Part shown: piece by piece, positions 56,931 to 64,000 of the stretch
How the letters are laid out: the number at the start of each line of letters is the position of its first letter
Numbering within the stretch: position 1 is the stretch's first letter
Origin: JAWLEP01 sp964553045
GTDB taxonomy: Bacteria > Fermentibacterota > Fermentibacteria > Fermentibacterales > JCC-6
Length of the DNA: 64,000 nucleotides
Direction of reading: 5' to 3'
Assembly (NCBI GenBank): GCA_964553045.1
Contig: CAZKJG010000015.1
Span: 23,101 to 87,100 of the forward strand
Program-made: the position numbers and the translations under genes
The notes under the pieces: generated by a model
What the model saw: the letters and a program-made list of their open reading frames with translations, nothing else
What the model was told of the DNA's origin: nothing
Database searches by the model: none

Positions 56931-58661
56931 GTGAGGAAGGGCATACTCTTCCGCACCTTCCGGGGGTACGTCATCGTGGTGGTCCTTCTCTCCATCCTCA
57001 CACCACTTCTGCTTTTCAGAACCGTCCGCAGCCGCTTCACGAACTCGGCCTACACACAGCTCTCCAGGACGGCCTACGCCCTGGAGGCCGCCTTCCGTCC
57101 CCTCCTCGTGGACTCCGCCTTCTCCCGCATGGAGGAGATGGCCGTCCGCCTGGGCGGGCTGATGGACATGCGGATAACGGTGATAGACCGCGACGGCCTG
57201 GTGCTGGCCGACTCCCGGGCCGCCCCCGACACCATGGAGAACCACCGGACCAGGGTGGAGGTCATACGGGCATTCCGGGGCGAGCCGGGGATGGACTTTC
57301 GCCGAAGCGCCACCCTAGGCAGGGACATGATCTACGCCGCCGTGCCCATCACGGTGGGCGACTCCATACCGGCGGTGGTGAGGACCAGCCTGTTCTTCGC
57401 CGACCTGCAGGAAACCATGGAGGACGTGGGGCTGAACATCCTGGCCATCGCCGGGTCCGTTCTGCTGGCCGGCCTGCTGGTGGCCTGGGTACTCTCGGGC
57501 AACATCACCAGGCCCATAAGGCGCATGGCGGAGGTGGCCCGGCGCGTCCGCGGGAGGGACTTCAGCGCTCGGGCCGCGCCCTCGGGCATTCGGGAGCTGG
57601 ACAACCTCTCCACCTCGCTCAACGAGATGATCGGACGGACCGACGAGCTGATAGGCGACCTGACCGTAGAGAAGGACCGCAGCCGCGCCATACTCTCCTC
57701 CATCGCCGAGGGGCTGGTGGTGATCCGTCTGAATGGGCTGGTGGTGGAGGCCAACGAAGCCTTCACCGAGCTGGCCTGCGCCGCGGACCCGGTGGGAAGG
57801 GACTACCGGCAGGCGGTCACCGAGGCGGAGATCCAGGACTTCATGGGCGGAGCCCTGGAGGGCGGGAGGGAATCGGGAAGGGTGGAGGTGGGCCCCCGCT
57901 GCTGGGCCGCCTCCTGCGCCAGGGTCGGGGACACCGACCAGATGGTCTTCACGTTCCGGGACGTGACGGATATGGCCAACCTGGCCCGGATCAAGAGGGA
58001 CTTCGCGGTGAACGTGTCCCACGAGCTGCGCACTCCTCTCACGGCCATCAAGGGCTTTGCGGAGACCCTCCTGGAGCAGGCGGAGGGTGAAGAGAGGCGC
58101 TACCTGGCGACCATACTCCGCAACACCGACCGGCTCATGAACCTGGTCAGGGACGTGCAGACGCTCTCCGAGATGGAGGACAGCGCGGCCCACCTGGAGG
58201 TGGGCCCGGTGGACGTCCGGGAGCTGCTGGACTCGCTGATGGCCATCTTCACCGAGCGGGCCCGGGAGAAGGACCTGGACCTGCGAGTGGAGCTCAGGGA
58301 GCCTCTTCCCCCGGCGAAGGCGGACGTCTTCCGGCTGGAGCAGGTGTTCATCAACCTCATCGACAACGCCATCAAGTACACCGAAACCGGCAGCGTAACC
58401 GTCCGCTGCGAGCGGCGGGGGGACTTCCTGGTCTGCGCCGTGGCCGATACCGGGCCGGGCATAGCCCCGGAGCACCAGTCCCGCCTCTTCGAGAGGTTCT
58501 ACGTGGTGGACCGGGCCCGTTCCCGCAGTACGGGGGGCACCGGGCTGGGCCTGGCCATAGTGAAGCACATTGTCTCCCTCCACGGCGGCTGGGTGAAGGT
58601 GGGCAGCTCCCCCGGAGCCGGCTCGATCTTCAGCTTCGCCGTACCCGTCTGGAAGGCGTAG
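56931..58661 (+). CDS. phoR: PhoR-type sensor histidine kinase
   Basis: This 576-residue kinase starts at a GTG with GGGAG six bases before. It has one membrane helix (about 10-30), a periplasmic segment of about 130 residues, a second helix (about 165-190), HAMP, a PAS-like domain, and HisKA with VSHELRTPLTAIKGF (phospho-His364). A C-terminal HATPase has NLIDNAIKYTE, GPGIAPEHQSRLFERF and GGTGLGLAIVKHI. Unlike E. coli PhoR, it has a clear periplasmic sensor region of Bacillus style. It should control phoB by phosphorylation. Confidence 0.92.
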   Translation: MRKGILFRTFRGYVIVVVLLSILTPLLLFRTVRSRFTNSAYTQLSRTAYALEAAFRPLLVDSAFSRMEEMAVRLGGLMDMRITVIDRDGLVLADSRAAPDTMENHRTRVEVIRAFRGEPGMDFRRSATLGRDMIYAAVPITVGDSIPAVVRTSLFFADLQETMEDVGLNILAIAGSVLLAGLLVAWVLSGNITRPIRRMAEVARRVRGRDFSARAAPSGIRELDNLSTSLNEMIGRTDELIGDLTVEKDRSRAILSSIAEGLVVIRLNGLVVEANEAFTELACAADPVGRDYRQAVTEAEIQDFMGGALEGGRESGRVEVGPRCWAASCARVGDTDQMVFTFRDVTDMANLARIKRDFAVNVSHELRTPLTAIKGFAETLLEQAEGEERRYLATILRNTDRLMNLVRDVQTLSEMEDSAAHLEVGPVDVRELLDSLMAIFTERAREKDLDLRVELREPLPPAKADVFRLEQVFINLIDNAIKYTETGSVTVRCERRGDFLVCAVADTGPGIAPEHQSRLFERFYVVDRARSRSTGGTGLGLAIVKHIVSLHGGWVKVGSSPGAGSIFSFAVPVWKA

Positions 58662-58715
58662 TTAACACCTCCTTAACAAATCTCCAATAGCGGCTTAATC
58701 CCCCTCCGGGATACT
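58662..58715 (+). promoter_or_regulatory. Pho box and promoter of the pst operon
   Basis: TTAACA at 58662-58667 and TTAACA at 58673-58678 are direct repeats with an 11-base period, exactly the Bacillus PhoP-box pattern TTAACA-N5-TTAACA. They lie just after the phoR stop and about 30 bases upstream of a -10-like GATACT at 58710-58715, with the expected -35 region (58687-58692) just downstream of the repeats. This fits activation of pstS by phosphorylated PhoB. Confidence 0.7.
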
Positions 58716-58830
58716 ACCGTCGACCCAGGTCCCACCGCGGTCAACCACAGAGATTCCAGTGGCAGACGCCCGTCGGCAGGCGGAGGGAATTCCGCGGCGC
58801 GGCGGCTGGCAGATTCGAGGAGGAGGAGAG

Positions 58831-59697
58831 ATGAGGAACAGTACGAGCATGAGACTGCTGGGCATCGCCATGGCGGCGGGCCTGCTCTTCGCCGCCGGAT
58901 GCGGCGAGTCGGAGGAGCCCGCTGCGGAGGCCGGCCGGCAGGAGACGCAGGAAGAGGTCATGAGCGGAGAGCTCAACGTCCAGGGTTCCACCACCGTTCA
59001 GCCGCTTGCCGAGAGACTTGCGGAGGGCTTCGAGGCCCTGCACGGAGAGGTCCGCATCAACGTGGGCGGCGGCGGAAGCAGCGTGGGCGTGAAGTCCGCC
59101 GGTGACGGCTCCGCCCACATAGGCATGGCCTCCAGGGTGGTCAAGGAGTCGGAGTTCGAGGAGTATCCGGGCATAGTGGTCCACACCATCGCCCGCGACG
59201 GCATAGCTGTCGTCGGTCACGCCGACATCACTGTGGACGACCTCACAGTCGAGCAGATCCGCGGCATATTCTCAGGCGAGATCACCAACTGGAGCGAGGT
59301 GGGCGGCCGGGACGCCGAGATCACCGTCGTATCCCGCGAGGAGGGCTCCGGCACCCGCGCCGCCTTCGAGGACATGGTCATGGACGAGGCCCTGATTTAC
59401 GGCCAGGCCATACTGCAGCCCAGCAACGGCGCGGTGAGAACCACCGTCAGCACCACCCCCGACGCCATCGCCTACCTGAGCTTCGGCTACCTCGACGACT
59501 CCGTGCAGCCGATCAGGGTCGACGGCGTGCCCCCCACCGAGGAGAACGCCGCCTCCGGCGATTACTCCATAGTCCGTCCCCTCAACATGATCACAGACGG
59601 CGAGCCCACCGGCATGGCCGCCGCCTGGCTGGAGTTCATCATGGGTGAAGAGGGGCAGGCCATAGTGGCCGAGGAAGGATATCTGCCCGTCAACTGA
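58831..59697 (+). CDS. pstS: Phosphate-binding lipoprotein PstS (first copy)
   Basis: This 288-residue lipoprotein (FAAGC, Cys24) has a short Glu-rich linker, then the PstS core: LNVQGSTTVQPLAERLAEGF, GGGGSSVGVKSAGDG, REEGSGTRAAFEDMV, TVSTTPDAIAYLSFGYLDD and PLNMITDGEPTG. These strings contain the phosphate ligands of the family (Ser/Thr of GSTT, SGTR loop). GAGGAGGAGGAGAG lies before the ATG at 58831. It delivers phosphate to PstCAB and is tethered to the membrane. Confidence 0.92.
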   Translation: MRNSTSMRLLGIAMAAGLLFAAGCGESEEPAAEAGRQETQEEVMSGELNVQGSTTVQPLAERLAEGFEALHGEVRINVGGGGSSVGVKSAGDGSAHIGMASRVVKESEFEEYPGIVVHTIARDGIAVVGHADITVDDLTVEQIRGIFSGEITNWSEVGGRDAEITVVSREEGSGTRAAFEDMVMDEALIYGQAILQPSNGAVRTTVSTTPDAIAYLSFGYLDDSVQPIRVDGVPPTEENAASGDYSIVRPLNMITDGEPTGMAAAWLEFIMGEEGQAIVAEEGYLPVN

Positions 59698-59717
59698 CAC
59701 CACACCAGGGCGGCGAA

Positions 59718-59750
59718 GGGCGGCTGCGGACCCCCTCCCCGCAGCCGCCC
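59718..59750 (+). terminator. 12-bp hairpin between the two pstS genes
   Basis: GGGCGGCTGCGG (59718-59729) and CCGCAGCCGCCC (59739-59750) pair perfectly around a 9-base loop, 20 bases past the first pstS stop. There is no T tract. A partial terminator or 3' end stabiliser would keep the first pstS transcript in excess over the rest of the operon, as in other pst operons. Confidence 0.6.
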
Positions 59751-59835
59751 CGAAGACCCACAGAGGGTAGTGGCCACGCGAATCTCCCGGTGACCAGGAG
59801 GTTGCCGGACAGCTCAAAGGGAAAGGGAGATCCAG

Positions 59836-60636
59836 ATGGGTTACAGGCTGGCTCTGACAGCTCTGATCGTACTGGCCGCAGGCGGCCTGCAGGCCGTGTC
59901 GGCCGAGGACATAAACATCGCCGGCTCCACGACGGTGCAGCCCCTGGCCGAGCTCTTCGGCGAGGCCTTCGAGGCCAACCACGATGGAGTTCGTATCATC
60001 GTCCAGGGTGGAGGCAGCAGCGTGGGCGTCCGCTCGGCCGCCAACGGCACCGCCGACATCGGAAACGCCTCCCGTGAGGTGAAGGATTCCGAGATGGCCG
60101 AGCATCCCGAGCTCGTGGTCCACACAGTGGCCCGCGACGGCATAGCCATAGTCACCCACCCGGACGTTCCGGTGGACGGCCTCACCCTCGAGGAGGCCCG
60201 GGCCATCTTCGCCGGCGACATCACCAGCTGGAGCGAGTTGGGCGGCCCCGACCGGATGATCACCGTCATCGCCCGCGAGGAGGGCTCCGGCACCCGCGCG
60301 GCCTTCGAGGACATGGTAATGGGCGACGAGCTCATATGCGCCAGCGCCATGCTGCTTCCCTCCAACGGCGCGGTACGCACCGCGGTCAGCACCACCCCCG
60401 ACTGCATCGGCTTCCTCTCCTTCGGTTACCTCGACGACCAGGTGAGGGCCATCGCCATCGACGGCGTGGAGGCCACGGTGGAGAACGCATCCAACGGCAC
60501 CTATCCCGTGGTCAGGCCCCTGAACATGATAACCAGGGGAGAGCCCTCCGGGCTGGTCGCGGAGTTCCTCGAGTTCGCCATGAGCGCCGACGGCCAGGCC
60601 ATCGTCGAGGACGAGGGCTACATAGCCGTCAGGTAG
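59836..60636 (+). CDS. pstS: Phosphate-binding protein PstS (second copy, secreted soluble form)
   Basis: This 266-residue PstS has a normal Sec signal peptide (QAVSA cut before EDI, about residue 23), no lipobox. It matches the first copy closely: INIAGSTTVQPLAELFGEAF, GGGSSVGVRSAANG, REEGSGTRAAFEDMV, PLNMITRGEPSG. The gene pair is a tandem duplication; the 28 bases around the SGTR loop are identical. This copy should be free in the periplasm. GGGAG precedes the ATG. Two binding proteins with different anchoring may serve different affinity or diffusion needs. Confidence 0.9.
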   Translation: MGYRLALTALIVLAAGGLQAVSAEDINIAGSTTVQPLAELFGEAFEANHDGVRIIVQGGGSSVGVRSAANGTADIGNASREVKDSEMAEHPELVVHTVARDGIAIVTHPDVPVDGLTLEEARAIFAGDITSWSELGGPDRMITVIAREEGSGTRAAFEDMVMGDELICASAMLLPSNGAVRTAVSTTPDCIGFLSFGYLDDQVRAIAIDGVEATVENASNGTYPVVRPLNMITRGEPSGLVAEFLEFAMSADGQAIVEDEGYIAVR

Positions 60637-60654
60637 TACGCAAAGCAACGGACT

Positions 60655-60673
60655 GGCCCCGCTTCGCGGGGCC
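60655..60673 (+). terminator. Hairpin between second pstS and pstC
   Basis: GGCCCCGC and GCGGGGCC form a perfect 8-bp stem with a TTC loop, 18 bases after the second pstS stop and 15 bases before the pstC start. A second small palindrome (GCCGGC, GGAAG, GCCGGC) follows. It probably lowers expression of pstCAB relative to pstS. Confidence 0.5.
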
Positions 60674-60688
60674 GGCGGAAGGCCGGCA

Positions 60689-61579
60689 ATGACCCGAAAG
60701 AACACGGTTGAGACCGTCATGAAGTACGTTCTGCTCGTATCAGCCCTGACATCGATCACGATCGTCCTCATGATAGGGATCTTCACGCTCAAGGAGGGCA
60801 TGCCGGCCTTCCGTGAGATCGGCCTCGGCGACCTGCTCACCAGGACCACCTGGCGTCCCGGCCAGGAGCAGTACGGAATACTGGCCATGATAGCGGGCTC
60901 GGGCCTGGTTACCGTGGGCGCCGTCGTTCTGGGCGTACCCCTGGCCCTGGGGTCGGCCATCTTTCTGGCCGAGATCGCGCCGCAGAAGGTGAAGGCGTTC
61001 GTGAAGCCCTCCATAGAGCTGCTGGCCGGAATCCCCTCGGTGGTCTACGGGCTGTTCGGCATGGTGGTCCTGGTGCCCCTGGTGCGGAAGATTCCTGCTC
61101 CCGGCAACAGCGGCTACGGCCTGCTGGCGGCCTCCGTGGTCCTGGCGATGATGATACTCCCCACCATCGCCAGCGTATCCGAGAACGCCATAAGGAACGT
61201 TCCCAAGTCCTTTCGGGAGGGGTCGCTGGCCATGGGCGCCACCAGGTGGGAGACCATTCGAAAGGTCGTCCTGCCCTCCGCCCGGTCGGGTATCCTCTCC
61301 GCCGTGGTGCTGGGGCTGGGCAGGGCCCTGGGCGAGACGATCGCCATGATCATGGTGATCGGCAACTCGGTGGTGATACCGGCGGCAACCGGCGGCAACC
61401 CGCTTACCATCTTCCTCAGCCGGGCCCGTACCCTGACCGGCAACATCGCAGTGGAGATAGCCTACGCAACCGGTATCCACGCCAACGCCCTGTTCGCCAC
61501 GGGAGTGGTTCTCTTCGTGCTCATCATGCTGGTCAACAGCTCGGCGAGGTTCCTCATCAGCAGCAGGAGCTACAAGTGA
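60689..61579 (+). CDS. pstC: Phosphate ABC transporter permease PstC
   Basis: This 296-residue permease has six membrane helices and the ABC EAA-type coupling loop (SFREGSLAMGATRWETIRKVVLPSARSGILSAVVLGLGRALGETIAM). The N-terminal membrane segment is followed by an extended ALKE/PAFREIG region. GGAAGG lies six bases before the ATG. Its stop overlaps pstA by 4 bases. It forms the channel with PstA. Confidence 0.92.
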   Translation: MTRKNTVETVMKYVLLVSALTSITIVLMIGIFTLKEGMPAFREIGLGDLLTRTTWRPGQEQYGILAMIAGSGLVTVGAVVLGVPLALGSAIFLAEIAPQKVKAFVKPSIELLAGIPSVVYGLFGMVVLVPLVRKIPAPGNSGYGLLAASVVLAMMILPTIASVSENAIRNVPKSFREGSLAMGATRWETIRKVVLPSARSGILSAVVLGLGRALGETIAMIMVIGNSVVIPAATGGNPLTIFLSRARTLTGNIAVEIAYATGIHANALFATGVVLFVLIMLVNSSARFLISSRSYK

Positions 61580-62445
61580 CGGAGTTCCTCTACTCGCTGG
61601 GATTCCGGCGCCTGCGGCAGAGCTTCGCCTACGGCGTTCTCTGGCTGGCCGCGGCGGTCAGCGTGGCCATCATGCTGTTCGTGGTGGGCTACGTGATAGT
61701 GCGGGGGTTCTCCGACATCACCCTGGACTTCTTCACCACCTCCCCCCGGGGCGGCCTCTCCGGGGAGGGCGGGATCTACTCCACAATCGTGACCACCCTC
61801 TACCTGGTCCTGGTGACCATCGTCATAGCTACCCCGCTGGGAGTGGGCGCCGCGGTGTTCCTGGTGGAGTACGCCCAGCACATAAAGAGCAGGGCCATAC
61901 AGAGGCTGGTCTCCCTGGCCAGGTTCGGCGTGGAGACGCTGGCGGGCGTACCCTCCATCATATTCGGGCTCTTCGGGTACGCCCTCTTCGTCACCGCCCT
62001 GAACCTGGGCTTTTCCATCATCGCCGCCGCCCTGGCAGGGGTGTGCCTGGTCATACCGGTGGTGATCCGGACCACCGAGGAGGCCCTCAAGGCCGTCCCC
62101 GATACCTACCGGGAAGGTTCGCTGTCGCTGGGGGCGTCCCGCTGGGAGACCATACGCAAGGTTGTCCTGCCCAGCGCCCTGCCCGGAATCTCCACCGGCA
62201 TCATCCTCAGCGTGGGACGAATCGTCAGCGAGACGGCCATATTCTACGTGACGCTGGGAGGAAGCTACCGCACCCCCACTTCGCTGCTCTCCAGCGGGAG
62301 GACCATGGCCCTCCACGTCTACTACCTGGCCATGGAGACCCGGGCCTTCGACAAGGCCATGGCCACCGGAGCCGTCCTGGTGGCGCTGATCGTGATACTG
62401 AACCTGATAATCAACTCCGTGTCCAGGAAGCTCTCGGCCGAGTGA
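61576..62445 (+). CDS. pstA: Phosphate ABC transporter permease PstA
   Basis: This 289-residue permease has the EAA loop TYREGSLSLGASRWETIRKVVLPSALPGISTGIILSVGRIVSETA and six helices. The start is a GTG at 61576 with AGGAG six bases upstream, overlapping the pstC stop (GTGA). Text RVVLPSALP and GRIVSETA are typical of PstA. It pairs with PstC. Confidence 0.92.
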   Translation: MTEFLYSLGFRRLRQSFAYGVLWLAAAVSVAIMLFVVGYVIVRGFSDITLDFFTTSPRGGLSGEGGIYSTIVTTLYLVLVTIVIATPLGVGAAVFLVEYAQHIKSRAIQRLVSLARFGVETLAGVPSIIFGLFGYALFVTALNLGFSIIAAALAGVCLVIPVVIRTTEEALKAVPDTYREGSLSLGASRWETIRKVVLPSALPGISTGIILSVGRIVSETAIFYVTLGGSYRTPTSLLSSGRTMALHVYYLAMETRAFDKAMATGAVLVALIVILNLIINSVSRKLSAE

Positions 62446-62455
62446 AGAGGATGAC

Positions 62456-63223
62456 ATGTCAGAACCAAGGATGAGGACAGAGAACTACAACCTGTACTAC
62501 GGGGACTTCCAGGCCCTGAAGGACATCTCGGTGGACATCCCCGAGAACCAGGTCACGGCCATAATCGGGCCCTCCGGCTGCGGGAAGAGCACCTTCCTGC
62601 GGAGCTTCAACAGGATGAACGAGCTGATCCCCTCGGTCCGCACCACGGGCCGCGTACTGCTGGACGGCAGCAACATCTTCAACCTGGACGTGGTGGAGCT
62701 GCGCAAGAAGATCGGCATGGTCTTCCAGCGGCCCAATCCCTTTCCCAAGCCCATCTTCGACAACGTGGCCTACGGCCCCCGCATACACGGGACCCGGGAC
62801 AGGGGCAGGCTGGCGGAGATAGTGGAGTCCAGCATCAGGAGCGCCGCCCTCTGGGGCGAGGTCAAGGACGACCTCGGCAAGTCGGGCCTCTCCCTCTCCG
62901 GCGGCCAGCAGCAGAGGCTGTGTATCGCCCGCGCCCTGGCCGTGAAGCCGGAGGTGATCCTGATGGACGAGCCCGCCTCCGCCCTGGACCCGGTGGCCAC
63001 GCTGAAGATCGAGGAGCTCATCACCACGCTGAAGAAGGACTACACCATCGTCATCGTCACGCACAACATGCAGCAGGCGGCCCGGGTGTCCGACTACACC
63101 GCGTTCCTCCTCACCGACGAGGACCGCGCAGGGAACCTGATAGAGTTCGGGCCCACGAAGGAGATATTCACCACTCCCCAGGACGGGCGGACCGAGGATT
63201 ACATCTCCGGCCGCTTCGGTTAG
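62456..63223 (+). CDS. pstB: Phosphate ABC transporter ATPase PstB
   Basis: This 255-residue ATPase has Walker A GPSGCGKST (38-46), FQRPNPFP in the Q-loop, signature LSGGQQQRLCIARAL, Walker B VILMDEPASALDP and H-loop VTHNMQQAARVSD. FQRPNPFPKPIFDNVAYG is the PstB-specific string. GAGG precedes the ATG, and the gene follows pstA by 10 bases. Confidence 0.95.
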   Translation: MSEPRMRTENYNLYYGDFQALKDISVDIPENQVTAIIGPSGCGKSTFLRSFNRMNELIPSVRTTGRVLLDGSNIFNLDVVELRKKIGMVFQRPNPFPKPIFDNVAYGPRIHGTRDRGRLAEIVESSIRSAALWGEVKDDLGKSGLSLSGGQQQRLCIARALAVKPEVILMDEPASALDPVATLKIEELITTLKKDYTIVIVTHNMQQAARVSDYTAFLLTDEDRAGNLIEFGPTKEIFTTPQDGRTEDYISGRFG

Positions 63224-63281
63224 TATTCGGTAGGCTCACCGGGGGCGGACGACCGGCAACGAACGGAAATCGGAGGAGCCC

Positions 63282-63935
63282 ATGGGACGGGAACTTTTCG
63301 AGAGCGAGCTCAACGAGGTCAGGCAGCGCCTGCTGTCCCTGTCCCGGGAGGCTGTGGAGGCCGTCAGGGAGTCCATCGAGGTGCTGAAGGCCCGGGACAT
63401 GAATCGGGGCAGGGAGCTGATAGAGCACGACGAGAGCATCAACTACCACTGCTACGAGGTGGAGGAGGCCTGCCTGAACATCATCGCCACCCAGCAGCCG
63501 GTGGCCGGAGACCTCAGGCTCCTCTTCAGCGTCCTTCAGATATCCAACGAGCTGGAGCGCATAGCCGACTACGCCAAGGGCATCGCCCGCATCAACGCCA
63601 AGATAGGCGACGAGGGGCTGATAAAGCCCCTGGTGGACGTTCCGCGAATGGCGGAGATAACCAGCTCCATGCTGGAGGACGCGATTCGGGCCTTTCTGGA
63701 GGAGGACGAGAGTGCCGCCCGCGGGATACCGGGCCGGGACGTCGAGGTCGACATGCTCTACAACCAGATCCACCGCGAGCTGCTCACCTACGTGATGACG
63801 GCCCCCACCGTGATGGAGCAGGCCATGATGCTCATCTGGGTCGCCCACAACCTCGAGCGGGTGGGCGACCGCGTGGTGAACATCTGCGAGCGGGTCATCT
63901 TCACCCTCACCGGTGAGGTGGTGGACCTAGACTGA
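63282..63935 (+). CDS. phoU: PhoU phosphate-signalling protein
   Basis: This 217-residue protein consists of two PhoU three-helix bundles. Motifs VEEACLNIIATQQPVAGDLRLLFSVLQISNELERIADYAKGIA and AMMLIWVAHNLERVGDRVVNICERVIFTLTGE carry the E/D-x3-D metal-binding signature of PhoU. It mediates signalling between PstB and PhoR and tempers phosphate uptake. Slightly weak GGAGG lies eight bases before the ATG. Confidence 0.93.
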   Translation: MGRELFESELNEVRQRLLSLSREAVEAVRESIEVLKARDMNRGRELIEHDESINYHCYEVEEACLNIIATQQPVAGDLRLLFSVLQISNELERIADYAKGIARINAKIGDEGLIKPLVDVPRMAEITSSMLEDAIRAFLEEDESAARGIPGRDVEVDMLYNQIHRELLTYVMTAPTVMEQAMMLIWVAHNLERVGDRVVNICERVIFTLTGEVVDLD

Positions 63936-63936
63936 G

Positions 63937-63983
63937 GGTGAAACCTGACGGTTTCACCTAAGCAGAAGGCTTTCGCCTTCTGC
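63937..63983 (+). terminator. Two tandem hairpins after phoU
   Basis: GGTGAAACC (63937-63945) with TGAC loop and GGTTTCACC (63950-63958), then GCAGAAGGC (63962-63970) with TTTC loop and GCCTTCTGC (63975-63983). Both stems are perfect 9-bp and start immediately after the phoU stop. No T tract is seen, but position at the end of the pst operon suggests termination. Confidence 0.65.
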
Positions 63984-64000
63984 AGGCAGATCGCTAACCT

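Overview
The window is 64 kb of strongly GC-rich bacterial chromosome from a diderm. Evidence for an outer membrane: a TonB-dependent receptor, Omp85-type barrels, a patatin-barrel fusion, a Wza-like export protein and many lipoproteins. A gingipain-type C25 peptidase with a C-terminal sorting domain and a PorZ-like double propeller point to a type IX secretion system and so to the FCB superphylum. A candidate phylum such as Fermentibacterota, Eisenbacteria or a relative is my guess; no rRNA marker is present. Many genes overlap by 4 to 26 bases, start codons are often GTG or TTG, and AGG (Arg) and ATA (Ile) codons are common throughout. I see no tRNA, rRNA or CRISPR array.

Layout. 1-7.3 kb: a broken FG-GAP protein, a fibronectin-III lipoprotein, a minus-strand cluster of two paralogous SEC-C zinc-motif proteins around a pRiA4b ORF-3-like protein and a small unknown, then a three-repeat PPC lipoprotein. 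7.3-14.5 kb is a defence island: a remnant of a chalcone-isomerase-like gene, a palindrome-bearing spacer, a complete four-gene Wadjet (jetABCD) anti-plasmid operon, and an AAA ATPase whose partner gene has collapsed by internal deletion. 14.5-20.5 kb: PHP phosphoesterase, cupin, an AT-rich spacer with a decayed ORF, PlpD-type patatin and the C25 peptidase. 20.5-27.1 kb: an eIF2B-like protein coupled to addB and addA (double-strand-break repair). 27.3-36 kb: propeller lipoprotein, TPR protein, an SppA protease with an extra barrel-like domain, LarE, a TonB-dependent receptor and a second propeller lipoprotein. 36-40.4 kb: a minus-strand operon of four overlapping genes (DUF1015, lipoprotein, membrane protein, degenerate S41 peptidase), a 141-bp MITE-like element and a small Omp85-like barrel.

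40.5-56.2 kb is a surface-polysaccharide locus: polyprenol-phosphate mannosyltransferase, FemAB-like acyltransferase, a membrane protein, two glycosyltransferases, flippase, murB, a sugar epimerase, the PorZ-like protein, rmlA, rmlB, UDP-glucuronate decarboxylase, Wza and Wzz. 56.2-64 kb is a phosphate regulon: phoB-phoR, a TTAACA direct-repeat Pho box, two different pstS genes, pstC, pstA, pstB and phoU, closed by two hairpins.

Together the right half describes assembly of a cell-surface glycan with a T9SS component that in Porphyromonas binds anionic LPS. The left half mixes envelope lipoproteins with a plasmid-defence island that shows recent gene loss. The features most worth attention are the decayed ATPase module beside Wadjet, the SEC-C/pRiA4b cluster, the barrel-SppA fusion, the nested-palindrome MITE and the paired lipidated and soluble PstS proteins.
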